Of a DNA stretch of 64,000 nucleotides, positions 52,931 through 63,783 are shown piece after piece. Source of the DNA: Lamellibrachia satsuma (taxonomy: Eukaryota > Annelida > Polychaeta > Sabellida > Siboglinidae); assembly GCA_033239005.1 (NCBI GenBank), contig BSQZ01000001.1:8192000-8255999 (forward strand), read 5' to 3'. The notes below the pieces were generated by a model. It was not told the DNA's origin. It searched no databases and saw only the letters and a program-made list of their open reading frames with translations. Made by a program: the position numbers and the translations under genes. The first letter of the stretch is position 1; the number at the start of each line of letters is the position of its first letter.

Positions 52931-53134
52931 CCTTTCTTCCCGTCTCCCCAGCCATACAGCCCCAGGCCCTGTCCAAGCAACAGCCCTTCTTTCCTCTCTC
53001 CCCAAACTCTCCAATCGTCACGACGCTACCCAGCAGCCTGATGACCACGCAGGTGCTGGCACCAAAGCTAGCTGTGGGAACGCAGAGAACCACACCGAGT
53101 CCAGCTCGATCGTACAGCGCCATTTCCAGTCAAG
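52931..53134 (+). CDS. CIC: CIC exon 10
   Basis: A 204-nt exon, phase 1 at both ends, donor GTACAT. It encodes AFLPVSPAIQPQALSKQQPF, then FPLSPNSPIVTTLPSSLMTT and QVLAPKLAVGTQRTTPSPAR. Conservation with human is weak (Pro/Ser/Thr-rich), so it rests mainly on frame and splice sites. A second acceptor 21 bases downstream (TCTCCCCAG, after 52,951) keeps the frame and would drop seven residues. Confidence 0.8.
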
Positions 53135-55878
53135 GTACATTCACGGGTCATGTCATGTTAAGGCCATACCTAGAGCAACATTGACTAAAAATCTGGAACT
53201 TCCAAACTTATTTGTTTCATTCCTGCTGCAGTGAAGTTTATCTCAACTGTGGAAAACATAACCAGTTGTTGGTCACCCTCCACCCTGTTCTACCCTGCAC
53301 TGTTGGTCACCCTCCACCCTGTTCTACCCTGCACTGTTGGTCACCCTCCACCCTGTTCTACTTTACACTGTTGGTCACCCTCCACCCTGTTCTACCCTGC
53401 ACTGTTGGCCACCCTCCACCCTGTTCTACCATACATTGTTGGTCACCCTCCACCCTGTTCTACTTTACACTGTTGGTCACACTCCACCCTGTTCTACCCT
53501 GCACTGTTGGCCACCCTCCACCCTGTTCTACCATACATTGTTGGTCACCCTCCACCCTGTTCTACCCTGCACTGTTGGTCACCCTCCACCCTGTTCTACC
53601 ATACATTGTTGGCCACCCTCCATCCTGTTCTACCCTGCACTGTTGGTCATCCTCCACCCTGTTCTACCATACATTGTTGGTCACCCTCCACCCTGTTCTA
53701 CTTTACACTGTTGGTCACACTCCACCCTGTTCTACCCTGCACTGTTGGCCACCCTCCACCCTGTTCTACCATACATTGTTGGTCACCCTCCACCCTGTTC
53801 TACTTTACACTGTTGGTCACCCTCCACCCTGTTCTACTTTACACTGTGGGTCACACTCCACCCTGTTCTACCATACATTGTTGGTCACCCTACACCCTGT
53901 TCTACTTTACACTGTTGGTCACACTCCACCCTGTTCTACCATACATTGTTGGTCACCCTCCACCCTGTTCTACTTTACACTGTTGGTCACCCTCCACCCT
54001 GTTCTACCATACATTGTTGGTCACCCTCCACCCTGTTCTACTTTACACTGTTGGTCACACTCCACCCTGTTCTACCATACATTGTTGGTCACCCTCCACC
54101 CTGTTCTACTTTACACTGTTGGTCACCCTCCACCCTGTTCTACCATACATTGTTGGTCACCCTCCACCCTGTTCTACTTTACACTGTTGGTCACCCTCCA
54201 CCCTGTTCTACTTTACACTGTTGGTCACACTCCACCCTGTTCTACCATACATTGTTGGTCATCCTCCACCCTGTTCTACCATACATTGTTGGTCACCCTC
54301 CACCCTGTTCTACTTTACACTGTTGGTCACCCTCCACCCTGTTCTACCATACATTGTTGGTCACCCTCCACCCTGTCACCCTCCACCCTGTTCTACTTTA
54401 CACTGTTGGTCACCCTCCACCCTGTTCTACCATACATTGTTGGTCACCCTACACCCTGTTCTACTTTACACTGTTGGTCACCCTCCACCCTGTTCTACCA
54501 TACATTGTTGGTCACCCTCCACCCTGTTCTACTTTACACTGTTGGTCACACTCCACCCTGTTCTACCCTGCACTGTTGGCCATTGTTGGTCCCTCCACCC
54601 TGTTCTACCATACATTGTTGGTCACCCTCCACCCTGTTCTCCTTTACACTGTTGGTCACCCTCCTTTCTGTTCTTCCCTGCACTGTTGGTCACCCTCCTT
54701 TCTGTTCTACCCTGCACTGTTGGTCACCCTCCATCCTGTTCTACACTGCACTGTTGGTCACCCTCCTTTCTGTTCTACCCTGCACTGTTGGCCACCCTCC
54801 ATCCTGTTCTACCCTACACTGTTGGCCACCCTCCATCCTGTTCTACCCTGCACTGTTGGTCACCCTCCATCCTGTTCTACCCTGCACTGTTGGCCACCCA
54901 TCATCCTGTTCTACCCTGCACTGTTGGTCACCCTCCATCCTGTTCTACCCTGCACTGTTGGCCACCCATCATCCTGTTCTACCCTGCACTGTTGGCCACC
55001 CATCATCCTGTTCTACCCTGCACTGTTGGTAAACCTCCACCCTGTTTTACCCTGCAGTATTGGTCACCTTCCCTCCTGTTCTACCCTGCACTGTTGGTAA
55101 GCCTCCACCCTGTTCTACCCTGCACTGTTGGTAAGCCTCCAACCTGTTCTACCCTGCACTGTTGGCCACCCATCATCCTGTTCTACCCTGTACTGTTGGC
55201 CACCCATCATCCTGTTCTACCCTGCACTGTTGGTAAACCTCCACCCTGTTCTACCCTGCACTGTTGGTCACCTTCCCTCCTGTTCTACCCTGCACTGTTG
55301 GTAAGCCTCCACCCTGTTCTACCCTGCACTGTTGGTAAGCCTCTACCCTGTTTTACCCTGCAGTATTGGTCACCTTCCCTCCTGTTCTACCCTGCACTGT
55401 TGGCCACCCATCATCCTGTTTTACCCTGCACTGTTGGTAAACCTCCACCCTGTTTTACCCTGCAGTATTGGTCACCTTCCCTCCTGTTCTACCCTGCACT
55501 GTTGGTCACCCTCCATCCTGTACTGTTGGCCACCCTCCACCCTGTACTGTTGGTCACCCTCCACCCTGTACTGTTGGTCACCCTCCATTGTACCTGGATA
55601 TATGGAATGTTCCATATAGCAATAGTCCACTGCAGTGACTTTTTTAAGCTCTCTTCGGTCCCGAATAAGGACTGTAGATGTCGTGGAAGTGCCGTAGATT
55701 TTTCACACATGCAAAATTTGTCATGTATTGGAAAAGAGCATGGGACCATAGAATCCAAGGGAGGGACCGTAAGTAAAAGATAAAAAAATCACTGGTCCAC
55801 TGTATTTACTTGCAAAGTACCAGGATGAAACCTTTCTTGATTATATCACTAACTAGTCAGCTCAAATTTCTCTTTTAG
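53135..55878 (+). other. CIC intron 10, mostly minisatellite
   Basis: The 2.7-kb intron is about 85% a 34-bp tandem array. Only about 130 bp at the left and 290 bp at the right are unique. Confidence 0.9.
53269..55590. repeat. 34-bp minisatellite, about 68 copies
   Basis: Units read TTGGTCACCCTCCACCCTGT then TCTACCCTGCACTG. Left and middle parts mix units ending CTTTACACTG and CATACATTG, often alternating to give two- and three-unit higher-order blocks; the right third has TTTCTG, CATCATCCTG and GGTAARCCTCC variants. A few units are shortened (near 54,375 and 54,585). The plus strand has three continuous frames of about 590 to 850 codons which are artefacts of the repeat. Confidence 0.97.
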
Positions 55879-56049
55879 ATATGACCAGTGGCCGGTCACA
55901 GAATGCAATGACCGTCACGACGAGCGGCGGCCGTGGTGAAATCAGAATCACTGGCAACATGCTGCAGCAGAAACCAACTAAACTGTGGGCTGCCGTGGCA
56001 ACCATTCCCATAGCAACCGAATCACAACAAAGGTCAACAGCTTCGTTAG
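55879..56049 (+). CDS. CIC: CIC exon 11
   Basis: A 171-nt exon, phase 1 at both ends (acceptor TTCTCTTTTAG, donor GTGAAA). It encodes DMTSGRSQNAMTVTTSGGRG, then EIRITGNMLQQKPTKLWAAV and ATIPIATESQQR. The block KPTKLWAAVATIPIA aligns with human QKVKAAIASIPVGSFE. Confidence 0.92.
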
Positions 56050-56721
56050 GTGAAACTCAGAACATTTGTGTTCTATATTTTGTCTTTGTTACTTAAACAG
56101 TTTTCCTGTTTTAAGTTGAATTACATTTACTTCATTAGAAAATCAACTGATTCACAATTTTTTTATTAATTGCGATAATTGATGTTTGGGATAAGATTAA
56201 GAAAGAGCAGAAAACTTTCTTTGGAATGATTTTGATGTTGCTTTCTTATGCATAATAACACGTGGCATAATTGAAATGAACATTTCGCATATCGAATAGG
56301 TTAATGATAAATAGGTAATAGGTTTGTAAGTAAGTTTACAAGGTAAATTTACATAGAAAAAAGCAAGAAGCAAACGTGACCACTAGAAATTTGATACATC
56401 CTGATATTAAACAACACACTGTTTCATATCTACCCAGAGTGGCTCACTGAATGTTAACATGACCCCCTTAATTCAGTCATTCTCAAATTTATACCCGTAT
56501 TATTACTCCCACCACATGAGTATGTATGTTGAAATTTGTATAAACACCAAATTCTGTATAAACATTGAATTCTGTACAAACTTTGAATTCTGCGCAAATG
56601 TAAAATTCTTTACAAATGCTGAATTGTTTACAAATGTTAAATTCTGTACAAACTTTGAATTCTGTACAAATGTCTAATTCTGTACACACGTCAAATTCTG
56701 TACTAACGTTGAATTCTGCAG
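56050..56721 (+). other. CIC intron 11 ending in an 18-bp tandem repeat
   Basis: The intron ends in about ten copies of an 18-bp unit (AATTCTGTACAAACTTTG) from about 56,535. The last copy supplies the splice acceptor (see findings). The rest is AT-rich with nothing recognised. Confidence 0.85.
56535..56721. repeat. 18-bp tandem repeat, about 10 copies, reaching the exon 12 acceptor
   Basis: Units AATTCTGTACAAACTTTG with frequent point changes. The period is a multiple of three and leaves frames open on both strands. The final unit carries TACTAAC and TTCTGCAG. Confidence 0.85.
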
Positions 56722-57014
56722 CGTTGAACCAAATGTCGACATCACTCAGTGCTGCCACCTGTGAGACAAAAAGGGAAGCCAAGTCGCCCCAGACAGTTGT
56801 GCCGCCTGCTCTGTTGCCTGGCAACCAGTCATGTCATCCGGGTGGCCAGACAGCATCAGACGAGATGACAGAAGGAGACGCGGAAGGGAAGCTGCAGCGG
56901 GCCTGCAAGGGGAAGTGGTACAAGGAGATGGTGGCCGTGAGTGGGATCAAACTTGGGAAGAAGGATATCCCAAAGAAGGAAAAACGACCAACGATGACTG
57001 TCGCAGCGTCACTG
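56722..57014 (+). CDS. CIC: CIC exon 12
   Basis: A 293-nt exon, phase 1 in and phase 0 out, donor GTAGGT. It encodes ALNQMSTSLSAATCETKREA, then KSPQTVVPPALLPGNQSCHP, an acidic GGQTASDEMTEGDAEGK and a basic LGKKDIPKKEKRP. Human has a comparable Pro-rich then basic (TGKKVKVRPPP) region before the conserved VDFEERF block. Alignment is loose; frame continuity with both neighbours supports it. Confidence 0.85.
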
Positions 57015-57446
57015 GTAGGTCGGAGAAGGCTAGCTCAGTTACTGTTGTATATAGCACATTTAGTGCATTCATAAACCACTCAATAGTGAGTTGTGACTGA
57101 ATACGAAAATTGTATTTAAAACGTAAGAAAAATAGAAGAAACAAGTAGTTTTTATGTCAGTAAATTTCTAATCTTTATCCCCAGTTTTTGCCTATCCAAC
57201 CAATGAATTTATTCTGACTCTGATATTAATACATAGGTTGACAGGGATCAATCTGGGCAGTGGCCTTGCATCATTGACGCATCATATTTTTAAATGCTGC
57301 ATTGTTTTTTGCAAAGTGTGCCCTAGTGACATGCATATATATATTTATATAATAGCGACGTTTTTATCTGAGAAAATTAAAGTGCAGTCGGTGTTCGACC
57401 GCAAATGCACACATTGCGATTTCGGTACCGCACGTTTTGCCGCTTG

Positions 57447-57540
57447 GATGGTATGTCATTTGTCCGCTACGGTGGTACATCATTTGTCTGCTAGGGTGGT
57501 ACGTCATTTGTCCGCTAGGTGGTATGTCATTTATCCGTTA
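57447..57540. repeat. 27-bp tandem repeat, 3 to 4 copies
   Basis: Units GGTGGTAYGTCATTTGTCCG followed by CTA or a variant. Confidence 0.85.
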
Positions 57541-59149
57541 TTGCAGGGTTCGAAATTGGTAGCCCGTGGCTGCCAGAATTTCCACTGGTCTACCAGATTA
57601 TGAGACAAGAAGAGCCCAACGGGCTACTGATAAATTTGCATCATGTCAATTGTCAGTGCAGTCCTAATCAGTCCCTGGGAAGAAATCACTGGCTTCCTGT
57701 TGGTGCCAGTTTGTAATAAGTCAATTGTTAACAATTAACTACACAATTAACTACATCAAAGACATGTTGCTGGCCTGTCAGACTTCAACTAGAAGATCCA
57801 GTATACAGCCTTCCCCCAGCCTTCCCCCAGCCTTCCCCCAGCCTCCTGGTGTTGTTATTGGGCTACATAATAAACTTCAGTGATATACAGGGTACGGCTG
57901 TAGTTACATTGTGGTGATTGGCCATCTACACTTCACAGGCACACATATCCACTTGTGCAAAGGAAACAAGTTTTGTCAATGATATTTAGCAGTGTGACAT
58001 TTACGTAACTGAAGAATATTGATGCACTGGAGTAGGACAGTTGATAGCTGTATAACTGTGTGAGATTATCTATCATAAAGTTAATATTAATAACAGCTTA
58101 CAGTATTTAATGCATTTAATTTACATTTAAATTTAGTTACTCCTAAATGTAATACGGCTTATAATAAAGGCATTTATCATAAAAAAGGATTGTTTTACTT
58201 CTTAATAACCTAAAAAAATTGTGTTATGTTTGTAATTATCTAAAGCAACTTGAGGGATCCTTACGTTAGTGAAGTGATTTATAATAATGTTATACCCCTG
58301 CTATTTATACAGCATTTAGAAATAACAGTATTTTAATTAATAGTCCAATCCTGAATGTCATGTCCTGGTCCATGTTGTTTTAATGTATAACTTAAATTGA
58401 GTAACAAATATGATAAGTGTAGGAAGCTGTTGAATATGAAATAGGGGTATAAGTTGGTTTCTTCTTGGGGAATTTGACTTCCAGCTTGCGCTTTCAAAGT
58501 GGCAGAATGTAAAAGATCGTGTCATCTTCCGATCAGTCAAGCAGTAGTAGCATGATCATGAAACGTGGGACAGACTCAGTACCTTGTTTTGTTACATCAC
58601 AGATTTTAAAATAAACTAGTGATCTCTGTACATGTTGTTGATATTATTGGTAATATATTAAATATACCCAGATACGTGGGCAGTCGTACAAACACAAAAC
58701 ATCAAGTAAGCGTTAAGTTTTTTAGCAGAAGTAAAAACTATCTTATATTTAGATAGCTTACACCTCATTTCGTGCAGAGTAAATTATCAAGCAAGCAAAA
58801 TCAAATGTACTGAATGTAATAAATAAAACTGAAAATATGATTACTGGCTTAATATGAAATAAACTGCAATGTTCAAAATTACCATGTTATGTAAAGCGAT
58901 CATGTTATGCAAATTAATTGCACTTTTATTAAATTAATTTGGGGCACATAAAATTTCAAAAAGGCACATAGTTATGCCTCTGATGTGCCCGAAGGGCACA
59001 AGTATGTCTTTTCCCAGATCGATCCCTGGGTTGATGACACTGTATAGTGCTAGTATGTACAGTTATCTTGTTTTGTGCATTGTGCAGAGATTGCATGCAT
59101 TTTTTTCTCCAAATTATCCATAATGTTTCAATATAATGTATGACTTGGA

Positions 59150-61018
59150 TGCATGGATGGTTTTGAGATGGTGGCACTGACAGAGCATGTGTAATGCCCG
59201 GCGTGCCTGTATGGTCTTGAGATGGTGGCACTGACAGAGCGTGTGTATCGCACGGCGTGCCTGTATGGTCTTGAGATGGTGGCACTGACAGAGCGTGTGT
59301 AACGCCCGGCGTGCCTGTATGGTCTTGAGATGGTGGCACTGACAGAGCGTGTGTAACGCCCGGCGTGCATGTATGGTCTTGAGATGGTGGCACTGACAGA
59401 GCGTGTGTATCGCCCGGCGTGCCTGTATGGTCTTGAGATGGTGGCACTGACAGAGCGTGTGTAACGCCCGGCGTGCCTGTATGCTCTTGAGATGGTTGCA
59501 CTGACAGAGCGTGTGTAACGCCCGGCGTGCATGTATGGTCTTGAGATGGTGGCACTGACAGAGCGTGTGTATCGCCCGGAGTGCCTGTATGGTCTTGAGA
59601 TGGTGGCACTGACAGAGCGTGTGTATCGCCCGGCGTGCCTGTATGGTCTTGAGATGGTGGCACTGACAGAGCGTGTGTAACACCCGGCGTGCCTGTATGC
59701 TCTTGAGATGGTTGCACTGACAGAGCGTGTGTATCGCCCGCGTGCCTGTATGGTCTTGAGATGGTGGCACTGACAGAGCGTGTGTAACGCCCGGCGTGCC
59801 TGTATGGTCTTCAGATGGTGGCACTGACAGAGCGTGTGTAACGCCCGGCGTGCCTGTATGGTCTTGAGATGGTGGCACTGACAGAGCGTGTGTATCGCCC
59901 GTCGTGCCTGTATGGTCTTGAGATGGTGGCACTGACAGAGCGTGTGTATCGCCCGCCGTGCCTGTATGGTCTTGAGATGGTGGCACTGACAGAGCGTGTG
60001 TAACGCCCGGCGTGCCTGTATGGTCTTGAGATGGTGGCACTGACAGAGCGTGTGTAACGCCCGGAGTGCCTGTATGGTCTTGAGATGGTGGCACTGACAG
60101 AGCGTGTGTAACGCCCGCGTGCCTGTATGGTCTTGAGATGGTGGCACTGACAGAGCGTGTAACGCCCGCGTGCCTGTGTCTTGAGATGGTGGCACTGACA
60201 GAGCGTGTGTATCGCCCGGCGTGCCTGTATGGTCTTGAGATGGTGGCACTGACAGAGCGTGTGTAACGCCCGGCGTGCCTGTATGGTCTTGAGATGGTGG
60301 CACTGACAGAGCGTGTGTATCGCCCGGCGTGCCTGTATGGTCTTGAGATGGTGGCACTGACAGCGTGTGTCGCCGCGTGCCTGATGGTCTTGAGATGGTG
60401 GCACTGACAGAGCGTGCCTGGGTCTTCATGTGGCACTGACACGCGTGTGAACCGGCCTGCCTGTATGCTCTTGAGATGGTGGCACTGACAGAGCGTGTGT
60501 ATCGCCCGGCGTGCCTGTATGGTCTTGAGATGGTGGCACTGACAGAGCGTGTGTATCGCCCGCGTGCCTGTATGGTCTTGAGATGGTTGGCGTGTGTACC
60601 CGTGATGTCTGAGATGGTGGCACTGACAGAGCGTGCTGTGTGAGATGGTGGCCTGACGGCGTGCCTGTATGGTCTTGAGATGGTGGCACTGACAGCGTGT
60701 GACGCCCGGCGTGCCTGTATGGTCTTGAGATGGTGGCACTGACAGAGCGTGTGTATCGCCCGGCGTGCCTGTATGGTCTTGAGATGGTGGCACTGACAGA
60801 GCGTGTGTAACGCCCGGCGTGCCTGTATGGTCTTGAGATGGTGGCACTGACAGAGCGTGTGTATCGCCCGGCGTGCCTGTATGGTCTTGAGATGGTGGCA
60901 CTGACAGAGCGTGTGTAACGCCCGGCGTGCCTGTATGGTCTTGAGATGGTGGCACTGACAGAGCGTGTGTAACGCCCGGCGTGCCTGTATGGTCTTGAGA
61001 TGGTGGCACTGACAGAGC
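59150..61018. repeat. 54-bp CpG-rich minisatellite, about 34 copies
   Basis: Units TGGTCTTGAGATGGTGGCAC, then TGACAGAGCGTGTGTAACGC, then CCGGCGTGCCTGTA. Each unit has about four CpG. The main variants are TAACGCCC/TATCGCCC and GCGTGCC/GCGTGCAT. The middle, about 60,350-60,700, is scrambled by many small deletions. The period is a multiple of three, so minus-strand frames of more than 600 codons run across it; these are artefacts. It lies in CIC intron 12. Confidence 0.96.
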
Positions 61019-61089
61019 AACAACAGAAGCTTCAAGTTTGTAAGAACAACTGGTTTCAGAGAATTACAGGAGCAAAGAGGGTGGACAGA

Positions 61090-61400
61090 AGGAGGAGGAA
61101 TTCCCTTAGGAAGATATAGGGATGCAGTTCAGCCTAACGGGAAAAATAGTAAGAAGCCAGATGATATGGGCAGGTCATTTGGTGTGTATGGAGGAGGGAG
61201 AGTCGATGAAACAGCCAGGCTGCAGGAAAAGGAGCAGACCATGACTAAGATGGGAGGACCCAGTAGAGGGTTGTTTGAAAGACAGAGGATGGCGACAAGT
61301 AGAGGGAGAAGGCTGCAGATAGTGCTAGAGTGGTACAGTAACACATGAATTAGCCTCACCCCTTTTAAGGGTGCAACAAGGGACAACAGACTTGTCTTGA
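61090..61400 (+). pseudogene. Non-LTR retrotransposon 3' end fragment
   Basis: From 61,167 one frame reads WAGHLVCMEEGESMKQPGCR, then an internal stop, then LRWEDPVEGCLKDRGWRQVEG. The WAGHxxRMEE and RWED...LK.RGWR pattern is typical of the very C-terminus of LINE reverse transcriptase proteins. At least three stops break the frame. The fragment follows the 54-bp array by about 70 bases. Confidence 0.65.
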
Positions 61401-61570
61401 CTATCTGTCTTGTTAACAATTTTCCATTGATGGAACAACTGAGCTTTTGTTAAAGTACACAGGACTGTGTATGTAGTTTATGGGTGTCTTTCATGTGGAA
61501 ATATTTCTTGCATTACCCTTTGAGACGTGTCATCAGTTAGCGGTACAAAGTTAGTCTATTGCTGTTACAG

Positions 61571-61633
61571 GCAGCCAGCGGGGGAGAACCCGTTGTGTTG
61601 GCATCCAGTGAACAGACGCGGTCACCAACAAAG
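61571..61633 (+). CDS. CIC: CIC exon 13 (63 nt)
   Basis: A short exon, phase 0 at both ends (acceptor GCTGTTACAG, donor GTATGC), encoding 21 residues AASGGEPVVLASSEQTRSPT plus Lys. There is no clear human counterpart. It is accepted because its splice sites are good and its removal or inclusion keeps the frame; it could be an alternative exon. Confidence 0.7.
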
Positions 61634-62030
61634 GTATGCTCGTATGGTGCTAATGTAGTATTAATATGGTATTATGAATAATACAAAATAAAAATATTAC
61701 ATAAACAATCAGTTGGACTTTTTTAATGAAAATTTGGGCTTGTAACTTCATTGCTTCTTTGGGAACAGTTCTGATCTTCTCCTGTGCTAAAATAGTTTAC
61801 ATCATACGACACAGATGTGTGTAAATGTTATGCATTTTGAGGTTCAGTCATAACTTTTCAAATATGTTTGCGTAATGTAAATGGTAGAATATGTATCTTG
61901 TGCAAAAGTTAATTGGAAATTTGTTGTTTGTTTTTTTTCTTACTGCTCACATCCCATACAACAATTCTGGCTGTAAACACAGAATCAGGTCATTTGAAGG
62001 GTTAACCCTACATTGGAATGTTTCTTCCAG
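61634..62030 (+). other. CIC intron 13
   Basis: A 397-bp AT-rich intron, no feature seen. Confidence 0.85.
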
Positions 62031-62182
62031 GTGACCGTGGACAGTCGGGAGGGGAAACAGAAACAGATCCCACCCCCGCTGCCCCTGCCCTGTCATATGA
62101 CAGGCAAGGGAATGCCGTCTCCGAGCCCACTAAGTCCACGCAAGGGAGTGCTGAAGCGGCATTTTGATGATGGGATGGAGAG
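62031..62182 (+). CDS. CIC: CIC exon 14
   Basis: A 152-nt exon, phase 0 in, phase 2 out (acceptor GTTTCTTCCAG, donor GTGAGG). Encodes VTVDSREGKQKQIPPPLPLP, CHMTGKGMPSPSPLSPRK and GVLKRHFDDGMER. The end aligns with human PPPLKKTFDSVDNRV, just before the conserved VDFEERF block. Confidence 0.92.
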
Positions 62183-62507
62183 GTGAGGGTTGGCCCACTG
62201 GCTCCAAATAAGGAGTGGGGCAACAGGAACTAGGTCACTGGGGAATTAATGGCTTCTGTGCTAAAGGCAAGACATTTTGACAAGCAGATTTGTAAGATTT
62301 CCAGGACATGAAGTGTGTAGAAATATCATCGTATCACTGTGATCAGTGTAACAAAATTAACCCTGGAGGTTGATGATTAGATCAATTTATTTGTTCGTGA
62401 TTTATTTAATTGGGAGACATGCGTGTCCTTGAAATAAAAAATAATGTCCTGGAAATATGATATAATAAAAGAGTAGAAACTGAATGGAGACTTGTCTTCT
62501 CTGACAG
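62183..62507 (+). other. CIC intron 14
   Basis: A 325-bp AT-rich intron, no feature seen. Confidence 0.9.
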
Positions 62508-62650
62508 GGTTCTTGAGCAGGTTGACTTTGAGCGGCGCTTTGAGGAACTGCCTCAGTTTAATCCCGACAGCTCTGAGTCGGGCACCCCACTTCCTAAGAG
62601 CCCCCGGGACATCATCTCAAGCTATCGCAAGAAACGACGTCTCTCAGTCG
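62508..62650 (+). CDS. CIC: CIC exon 15: conserved C-terminal block
   Basis: A 143-nt exon, phase 2 in and phase 1 out (acceptor TCTCTGACAG, donor GTGAGT). Encodes [20 protein letters not shown] then [20 protein letters not shown] and KKRRLSV. This matches human VLSEVDFEERFAELPEF and SPRAILGSYRKKRKNST, one of the best conserved parts outside the HMG box and C1. Confidence 0.96.
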
Positions 62651-63567
62651 GTGAGTGACGATGACGCAACACTGTGACACCGTCGTTGACATTGTCGATT
62701 ATCTCACTGCACCAAAGTTATTCTTGCATGTTCATTTCACTGATGCTCATTGCACTGATGCTCATTTCACTGATGCTCATTGTATTGGTGCTCATTGCAC
62801 TGGTGTTCACTTAACTGATGCTCATTAAACTGATGCTCATTTCACTGGTGCTCATTGCACTGATGCCCATTGTATTGGTGCTCATTGCACTGGTGTTCAC
62901 TTAACTGATGCTCATTAAACTGATGCTCATTTCACTGGTGCTCATTGCACTGATGCCCATTGTATTGGTGCTCATTGCACTGGTGTTCACTTAACTGATG
63001 CTCATTAAACTGATGCTCATTTCACTGATGTTCACTTCACTGATGCTCATTGCACTGGTGCTCATTGCACTGGTGTTCACTTAACTGATGCTCAATAAAC
63101 TGATGCTCATTTCACTGGTGCTCATTGCACTGATGCCCATTGCATTGGTGCTCATTGCACTGGTGTTCACTTAACTGATGCTCATTAAACTGATGCTCAT
63201 TTCACTGATGCTCATTGCACTGGTGTTCACTTAACTGATGCTCATTAAACTGATGCTCATTTCACTGGTGCTCATTGCAGTGATATCCAAAAGCAAAACT
63301 GTGTTGCAATTAAAGGAACTGTGAATATTTTTGCTACAAACAACAATTTGCGAGAAAACTTTAGTGACTGTAAATCATGGAAGAGTAGAATTGAGGAAAC
63401 GGTCACAGGAGAACATAAAAGATGTATTTAAATAATTCTCCTCTACTACCAGTTTACATTGTAATCGCTTATAATCATTAACAGTTATAAAACCCCATCA
63501 CCGGTTCTTAGCCAGAGAATGTAGCATGACATTCATGTTTCTCATTGAAACATTTCATATGACACAG
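62651..63567 (+). other. CIC intron 15
   Basis: A 917-bp intron, about 60% of which is the 15-bp array listed next. The right 280 bp are unique AT-rich sequence. Confidence 0.9.
62728..63284. repeat. 15-bp minisatellite with 90-bp higher-order unit
   Basis: About 37 units of ACTGATGCTCATTKC. Sub-variants (CATTGTATTGGTG, GTTCACTTAACTG, CTCATTAAACTG) recur every 90 bp, for example TGTATTGGTG at 62,781, 62,871 and 62,961, showing a six-unit higher-order repeat. Confidence 0.95.
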
Positions 63568-63783
63568 ACACGAGACTCGCCCAGGAGATGGACAGTGCAG
63601 ACGGTGCAGGCACTACACCAAGCACTGCTGGTGGACGACACATGTCGGGCAGCTCAAACACGCCCACTCCAAACACCACGCGCACGCCACGCAGTGCCAA
63701 GATCGATGATCGCCACTTCTTTGGCAGTAACTTTAACCTTGAAGCCCTGGCAGAGGTCGCAACTTTGCAGAGACCCAGTCATG
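63568..63783 (+). CDS. CIC: CIC exon 16 (last coding exon in the window)
   Basis: A 216-nt exon, phase 1 at both ends (acceptor ATATGACACAG, donor GTGAGT). Encodes DTRLAQEMDSADGAGTTPST, then SSNTPTPNTTRTPRSAKIDD and RHFFGSNFNLEALAEVATLQ. The middle aligns with human [20 protein letters not shown]. In human CIC the C1 domain (EYDKVPYSSLRRTLDQRR and onward) follows shortly; it should be in the next exon beyond the right edge. The 217 bases after this exon are intron. Confidence 0.93.

Larger units (their letters stand above)
57015..61570 (+). other. CIC intron 12 (4.6 kb)
   Basis: Contains a short 27-bp repeat, AT-rich sequence with no gene at 57,720-59,140, a 1.9-kb CpG-rich minisatellite, and a degenerate non-LTR retrotransposon fragment. 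Confidence 0.85.

Noticed and set aside
53212..55783. Three overlapping plus-strand open frames of about 590 to 850 codons
   Set aside because: They follow the 34-bp tandem repeat in CIC intron 10. All three frames encode the same cycling peptide, and the flanking CIC exons splice over them.
59114..61035. Minus-strand open frames of more than 600 codons
   Set aside because: They are generated by the 54-bp array, which has no stop in two frames. There is no domain, and the repeat lies in a CIC intron on the other strand.
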